A DNA stretch of 35,437 nt from Microcaldota archaeon (GTDB lineage Archaea > Micrarchaeota > Micrarchaeia > Micrarchaeales > CABMGC01), in NCBI GenBank assembly GCA_021852055.1, contig JAJZOD010000009.1, positions 1 through 35,437 of the forward strand, read 5' to 3'. Below are positions 31,617 through 35,437 of the stretch, in pieces; the first letter of the stretch is position 1; every line of letters begins with the position of its first letter. Below the pieces are notes generated by a model, which worked only from the letters and a program-made list of their open reading frames with translations, was not told where the DNA came from and ran no database searches. The position numbers and the translations under genes are program-made.

Positions 31617-33725
31617 ATGTTTTTAAAAAATGCTGGGAGCTCTCTGCCAAAGGAGGTTGTTGAGTCAGCGGAGCTTCGCGGCATAACGTTGCTTACGCCT
31701 CCTCAGGAGCTTGCCCTTAAGAAGGGCCTTATGTCGGGCTCTAATATAGTTGTCGCTGCTCCAACAGCCAGCGGCAAGACGTTTATAGCTGAGATGGCAA
31801 TGCTGCGCACTGTTTTGTGGGACAAGAAAAAAGCGCTTTATATAGCACCCATGCGCGCACTTGTAAGCGAGAAATATTCCGACATGAAAAAAGATTATCC
31901 GTACCTGCACATTGCAATGTCCATCGGCGACCTTGATGCGCTTGATCACTGGCTGGACAATTACGATGTCATATTTGTTTCAACCGAAAAACTTGACAGC
32001 CTGATACGGCATGGGGTGCCATGGCTTGATTCGGTAGGATGCGTAGTTGTAGATGAACTGCATATGCTTGGAGAGTATGGCCGCGGTCCGACACTCGAGG
32101 TTCTCATAACAAAGCTGAGAAAGCTGATTCCTCGGTCGCAGATAATAAGCTTAAGCGCTACTATAGGCAATGCAAAGGAACTTGCTGACTGGTTAGATGC
32201 CGAACTTTTGAGCAGCGATTTCAGACCCGTGCCTTTGGAAAAAGGCGTTGTAGTAAATGACTTTATTAATTTCGGAGATCATGAAGAAGTACTTTCAGGA
32301 AGCGCGGAGATGCCGGAGGTACGCATAGCGCAGGATACATTGCACAAGAAGAAGCAGGTTCTGTTTTTTTACTCAACGAAGCGCAATGCAGAAGCAGGCG
32401 CAGAGAGGCTCGCAGAAGAGGTGAGCAAGTCGCTCACTCCAGAAGAGAAGGCAGCACTCGAAGAAGCCGGTGTTGAAGTGCTTTCAGCGCTGGGAAAGCC
32501 GACATCGCAGTGCGAAAAGCTTGCAAGATTCGTGAAATGCGGGGTCGCATTCCATCATGCGGGCCTTGCAAATCAGCAGAGGGGAGTTGTCGAGGATTAC
32601 TTTAAGCGTGGCATTATAAAAACCGTCTGTTCAACCACAACCTTGGGTTTCGGAGTGAACATGCCCGCGCATACTGTTGTTGTGCGCGATACCATCCGCT
32701 ACAGTGAAGGCGCAGGCTCAGTGCACCTCGGAGTTAATGAAGTCATGCAGCTTTTCGGGCGCGCCGGCAGGCCAAAGTACGATAAATACGGCAGAGCCCT
32801 GCTTATAAGCAAAAATGCCGAGGACGCAAAGAATCTGTTCCGCAGGTATATAACTGCTGATCTGGAGCCTATTTATTCTCAGTTGGGTGTCATGCCTGTG
32901 CTCAGGACCCATGTGCTTTCATTTATTGCAACAGATTTTCTCAGCATGGAGGATTCGATTACTGCGTTTCTCCTGCAGTCTTTCTATGGACACCAGCACG
33001 GAAGCGAAGGCGAACTTCACAGGATTATAAACAGCATACTTGAAGAGCTTGAGGAGTGGGGGTTCATACACCATACAAACGGCACGTATAAGGCAACACG
33101 TATAGGCAGCCGGGTGAGTGAGCTTTATATAGATCCTGTATCTGCAAAGTGGATAATTGACACGCTTCCAAAGGTGTCAGATGACATATCCTGCCTTTTT
33201 ATGATAACAAATACTATGGAGATGAAGCCTTACTCTAAAGCAACAGAGGAGGCAGAGGAGCGATTCATAAAGTACGGCAGCCTACTCGAGGGACAGGGTG
33301 CATATGACAGCTACCTCTACGATCCGATAAAGCCCTTTAGCACAGCTTTAATGCTGAACGAATGGATATCAGAGAAGGGTGAGCAGGAGCTTCTTGTGAA
33401 ATATCACGAAACTCCAGGATCTATATTCACCAAGACCAATAATGCCGACTGGATGCTTTATTCAAGCACTGAACTTGCACGTCTTGTCAGGGTCAATACG
33501 AACAAGCTACTGGAACTTCGTGTGCGCATGAGGTATGGCATCAAGAAAGAGCTTCTTGACCTTGTGCGCCTTGAGCAGGTCGGCCGCGTAAGGGCGCGCA
33601 CAATGTTCAACTCCGGAATAAAGACTGTAGAAGACCTCAGGAAGCAAGGTAGCAGCATAAAGCTGGAAAGGCTGTTTGGCAAAGAAGTATCTGCGAAAAT
33701 ACTGTCACAGCTCGGTTCTGTTTAG
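31617..33725 (+). CDS. hel308: Hel308/Ski2-type DNA helicase
   Basis: The 702-residue superfamily 2 helicase has a Q-motif (LTPPQELALKKGL), Walker A APTASGKT (48-55), APMRALVSEK, VVVDELHMLGEYGRGP (DELH box, typically DEIH/DEVH in Hel308), SLSATIGNA, STTTLGFGVNMPA and QLFGRAGRPKYD. A C-terminal helix-hairpin-helix lies at RLEQVGRVRARTMFNSGIK, matching domain V of Hel308. It acts on stalled replication forks and branched DNA. Its length is typical. The ATG at 31617 follows ACATAATTTA (about 31581-31590), giving a short leader. Confidence 0.95.
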   Translation: MFLKNAGSSLPKEVVESAELRGITLLTPPQELALKKGLMSGSNIVVAAPTASGKTFIAEMAMLRTVLWDKKKALYIAPMRALVSEKYSDMKKDYPYLHIAMSIGDLDALDHWLDNYDVIFVSTEKLDSLIRHGVPWLDSVGCVVVDELHMLGEYGRGPTLEVLITKLRKLIPRSQIISLSATIGNAKELADWLDAELLSSDFRPVPLEKGVVVNDFINFGDHEEVLSGSAEMPEVRIAQDTLHKKKQVLFFYSTKRNAEAGAERLAEEVSKSLTPEEKAALEEAGVEVLSALGKPTSQCEKLARFVKCGVAFHHAGLANQQRGVVEDYFKRGIIKTVCSTTTLGFGVNMPAHTVVVRDTIRYSEGAGSVHLGVNEVMQLFGRAGRPKYDKYGRALLISKNAEDAKNLFRRYITADLEPIYSQLGVMPVLRTHVLSFIATDFLSMEDSITAFLLQSFYGHQHGSEGELHRIINSILEELEEWGFIHHTNGTYKATRIGSRVSELYIDPVSAKWIIDTLPKVSDDISCLFMITNTMEMKPYSKATEEAEERFIKYGSLLEGQGAYDSYLYDPIKPFSTALMLNEWISEKGEQELLVKYHETPGSIFTKTNNADWMLYSSTELARLVRVNTNKLLELRVRMRYGIKKELLDLVRLEQVGRVRARTMFNSGIKTVEDLRKQGSSIKLERLFGKEVSAKILSQLGSV

Positions 33726-33744
33726 CGTGTCAAATTACGAATAC

Positions 33745-33894
33745 TCCGAAAGTCCACAGCATTCAGGCATAAGACATTGTTAAACAGTGTGAAACAGTGT
33801 TGACAATCTATATAATATTTTCCTATGAAATAGCTTTGTCCTCAAAGTATCCAGAAAGTGCGACTTTTCGGACAACTTCAGGACTTTCTGGACA
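33745..33894. repeat. Inverted operator-like repeats upstream of the methyltransferase gene
   Basis: TCCGAAAGTCCA (33745-33756) and TCCAGAAAGTGC (33850-33861) face CGACTTTTCGGACA (33861-33874) and GGACTTTCTGGACA (33881-33894). The arms TCCAGAAAGT/ACTTTCTGGA are a perfect 10-bp inverted repeat with a 23-bp loop. Nothing else in this 384-bp gap is a clear gene. A direct repeat of AAACAGTGT lies at 33783-33801. Confidence 0.5.
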
Positions 33895-33970
33895 TCTTTA
33901 TAAGTGAGTTGAATGACCGATAAATACACTTCTAAACGAATTTTTACACAGCCTATAACCATAAACATAA

Positions 33971-33979
33971 TCTTTAAAG
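33971..33979 (+). promoter_or_regulatory. TATA-like box for the methyltransferase region
   Basis: TCTTTAAAG is centred 27 bp before an ATG at 34003, predicting a leaderless transcript starting there and running into the methyltransferase at 34110. Confidence 0.45.
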
Positions 33980-34002
33980 GTTTTCCATCCAATATACTCA
34001 AC

Positions 34003-34107
34003 ATGGCAACTTCCAGTATAACTGACTTTTTTATTATTCTATGAGGTGTCCAGAAGAAGATTGATGAAGAAATAGAAGCTACGAATTGGAAAGAACCAGA
34101 GGAATAA
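34003..34107 (+). pseudogene. Minicistron interrupted by in-frame TGA before the methyltransferase
   Basis: An ATG at leaderless distance from a TATA box opens 13 codons, ends at TGA (34042-34044), and the same frame continues for 20 codons (charged, protein-like, with KKIDEEIEATNWKEPEE) to TAA at 34105-34107. The methyltransferase ATG follows by 2 bp. TGA is a normal stop elsewhere here, so this may be a decayed small gene or two short cistrons. It is too short to name. Confidence 0.35.
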
Positions 34108-34109
34108 AA

Positions 34110-35437
34110 ATGGAAAACCAACTTTATTATGGAGATAATTTAGATGTTCTTCGTAAATATGTTAAAGATGAATCTATAGACTTAATTTATCTCGACCCAC
34201 CTTTTAATTCGCAAGCGAATTACAATGTTTTGTTTAAAGAAGCAAAAACAGAAGTTAATGAAGGAGAAAAATCAAAAGCTCAGATAGAGGCATTTACTGA
34301 TTCTTGGACTTGGGACGACAAAGCCCAGATTACATTTGAATATCTAACAAGCAATAAAAATGTTCCGTCCGATATAACCGAACTAATCTTAGCATTTGAG
34401 CATTTCTTAGGAAAAAACTCTATGAGTGCATATATTGTTATGATGACGGTTAGGTTATTGGAATTGCATAGAGTTCTTAAGAAAACTGGGTCTCTTTACC
34501 TTCACTGTGACCCTACAGCAAGCCATTATATAAAACTTGTTTTAGACTCTGTTTTTGGAGTTTACAATTTTAGGAATGAGATAATATGGAAAAGGACAGT
34601 AAACCCAAAAGGCTCACAATATGAAAGTAAGAAATTTGGAAAGGCTCACGATACGATATTCTTTTATTCAAAGACTAACGACTTTACATTTAATCTTGAA
34701 GAAGCCAAAGTAAGTTTAACTGAAGAAGAAATCTCAAAAAAATATCATTTACACGATGAAAAAGGTAGCTATTATGTTGGTCCAGTTATAAGGTCTCAAT
34801 CTATGGGCGAAAGACCTAATTTGGTATACGAATACAAAGGATACACTCCAGATTCTTCTGGTTGGAGAATGACAAAAGAAAAACTTATAGAATTAGATAA
34901 CAATGGAGATCTGGGTTGGTCTAATTCAGGTAAACCTTATAGAAAACTTAGACCTAAAGAGCAGGAAGGCAAGCCTATCTTTGATATTTGGGATGACATA
35001 AATAGACTGTATGATAGTAAAGAATCATTAAATTATGCAACTCAAAAACCATTAAAATTACTTGAACGAATTATAAATGCTTCAAGTAATAAGGGAGACC
35101 TTATTCTTGACCCTTTCTGTGGTTGTGGGACTACAATAGACGCATCAGAGAAATTAGAAAGAAAATGGATAGGAATAGACATCACTCATTTGGCTATAAA
35201 TCTAATTAAACGAAGAATAAGAGACAAATATCCAAATTCTAAGTTTGAAGTAATAGGAGAACCAAAGGACTTGGAGGGTGCAAAAGAATTAGCACAGAAT
35301 GATAGATACCAATTTGAATGGTGGGCTTTGTCATTAGTTGATGCAAGACCTATAAATGACAAAAAGAAAGGTTCTGATAGAGGTATTGATGGAATAATTT
35401 ATTTGAGAGACCCTAATTCACAGAAAACAAGAACAGT
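34110..35437 (+). CDS. Beta-class DNA methyltransferase with Mrr-like C-terminal domain, 3' truncated
   Basis: About 442 residues are visible and the frame is open at the window edge. Motif IV, LIYLDPPFNSQANYN, comes first (about 27-41). The target-recognition region follows, then LILDPFCGCGTT (motif I) at about 331-342: the order of beta-class N6-adenine/N4-cytosine enzymes. Near the end, FEWWALSLVDARP followed by KKGSDRGIDGIIYL looks like the start of an Mrr-type PD-(D/E)XK nuclease (D-x-G-I-D-G), with the last catalytic residues beyond the window. So it may be a fused modification-restriction protein. The region is visibly AT-richer than its neighbours, suggesting transfer. Confidence 0.88.
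   Translation, partial: MENQLYYGDNLDVLRKYVKDESIDLIYLDPPFNSQANYNVLFKEAKTEVNEGEKSKAQIEAFTDSWTWDDKAQITFEYLTSNKNVPSDITELILAFEHFLGKNSMSAYIVMMTVRLLELHRVLKKTGSLYLHCDPTASHYIKLVLDSVFGVYNFRNEIIWKRTVNPKGSQYESKKFGKAHDTIFFYSKTNDFTFNLEEAKVSLTEEEISKKYHLHDEKGSYYVGPVIRSQSMGERPNLVYEYKGYTPDSSGWRMTKEKLIELDNNGDLGWSNSGKPYRKLRPKEQEGKPIFDIWDDINRLYDSKESLNYATQKPLKLLERIINASSNKGDLILDPFCGCGTTIDASEKLERKWIGIDITHLAINLIKRRIRDKYPNSKFEVIGEPKDLEGAKELAQNDRYQFEWWALSLVDARPINDKKKGSDRGIDGIIYLRDPNSQKTRT

Overview
The window is archaeal. It encodes uL29, SUI1/aIF1, eS8, a ThrRS with the archaeal N-terminal editing domain, a helicase-less XPF nuclease, Hel308, a TRAM protein and a Cgi121-like KEOPS subunit. Many starts lie about 25-30 bp downstream of an A/T-rich TATA element, so transcripts there look leaderless. 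Genes inside operons instead show GGAGG or GGTGA motifs. Genes are dense, with 1-11 bp overlaps and convergent genes that share CTAG or CTAA stop tetranucleotides. The broken uL29-SUI1 ribosomal context, the compact genome and the acidophile-like sulfosugar genes suggest a small-genome lineage such as Micrarchaeota (ARMAN-like DPANN) or an associate of Thermoplasmatales. That placement is an inference, not shown by the sequence.

Left third (1-15.4 kb). After uL29-SUI1-CYTH and endonuclease III comes a surface-glycan region: an alkaline-phosphatase-superfamily phosphodiesterase, a phosphoglucosamine/phosphomannomutase, a GalE-like epimerase, a membrane GT2, a GT4, a large Nudix protein and a sugar-1-phosphate nucleotidyltransferase. 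A minus-strand operon follows: RHH regulator, small protein, CysD-like protein, CysN, and a UDP-sulfoquinovose synthase (SQD1/Agl3 type). Together these could activate sulfate and make UDP-sulfoquinovose for a sulfonated glycan. The CysD-like protein carries a CC...CxxC cysteine pattern more typical of APS reductases. A solitary TnpB element (IS605/IS1341 type) sits in the opposite orientation between the RHH gene and the rest of the operon. Four exact 10-bp tandem repeats lie over the predicted RHH transcription start.

Middle (15.8-21 kb). Housekeeping genes: thrS, XPF-type nuclease, a DUF47/PhoU-like protein paired with a divergent PiT-family permease, Cgi121, eS8 and a small unrecognised protein.

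21-28.2 kb is the most remarkable part. It is a nine-gene, tightly coupled minus-strand operon that looks like a stripped-down type IV secretion or DNA-exchange machine, like the archaeal Ced/Ted systems. It has a VirB2/CedA1-like pilin, a VirB6/CedA-like polytopic membrane protein with N-glycosylation sequons in two same-side loops, and a VirB4 that appears split into a membrane N-domain and a HerA/CedB-like ATPase. It also has a second full VirB4-like ATPase with an unusual C-terminal beta domain, three small membrane proteins and a winged-helix-like protein. No relaxase or coupling protein is visible. The promoter carries two 18-bp-spaced operator-like dyads.

Right end (28.5-35.4 kb). TRAM protein, a pentapeptide-like protein, a HAD phosphatase, an EXO5/Cas4-like Fe-S nuclease and Hel308. 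A visibly AT-richer segment follows, with a beta-class DNA methyltransferase that seems fused to an Mrr-like nuclease and is cut by the window end. A promoter-proximal minicistron interrupted by an in-frame TGA precedes it.
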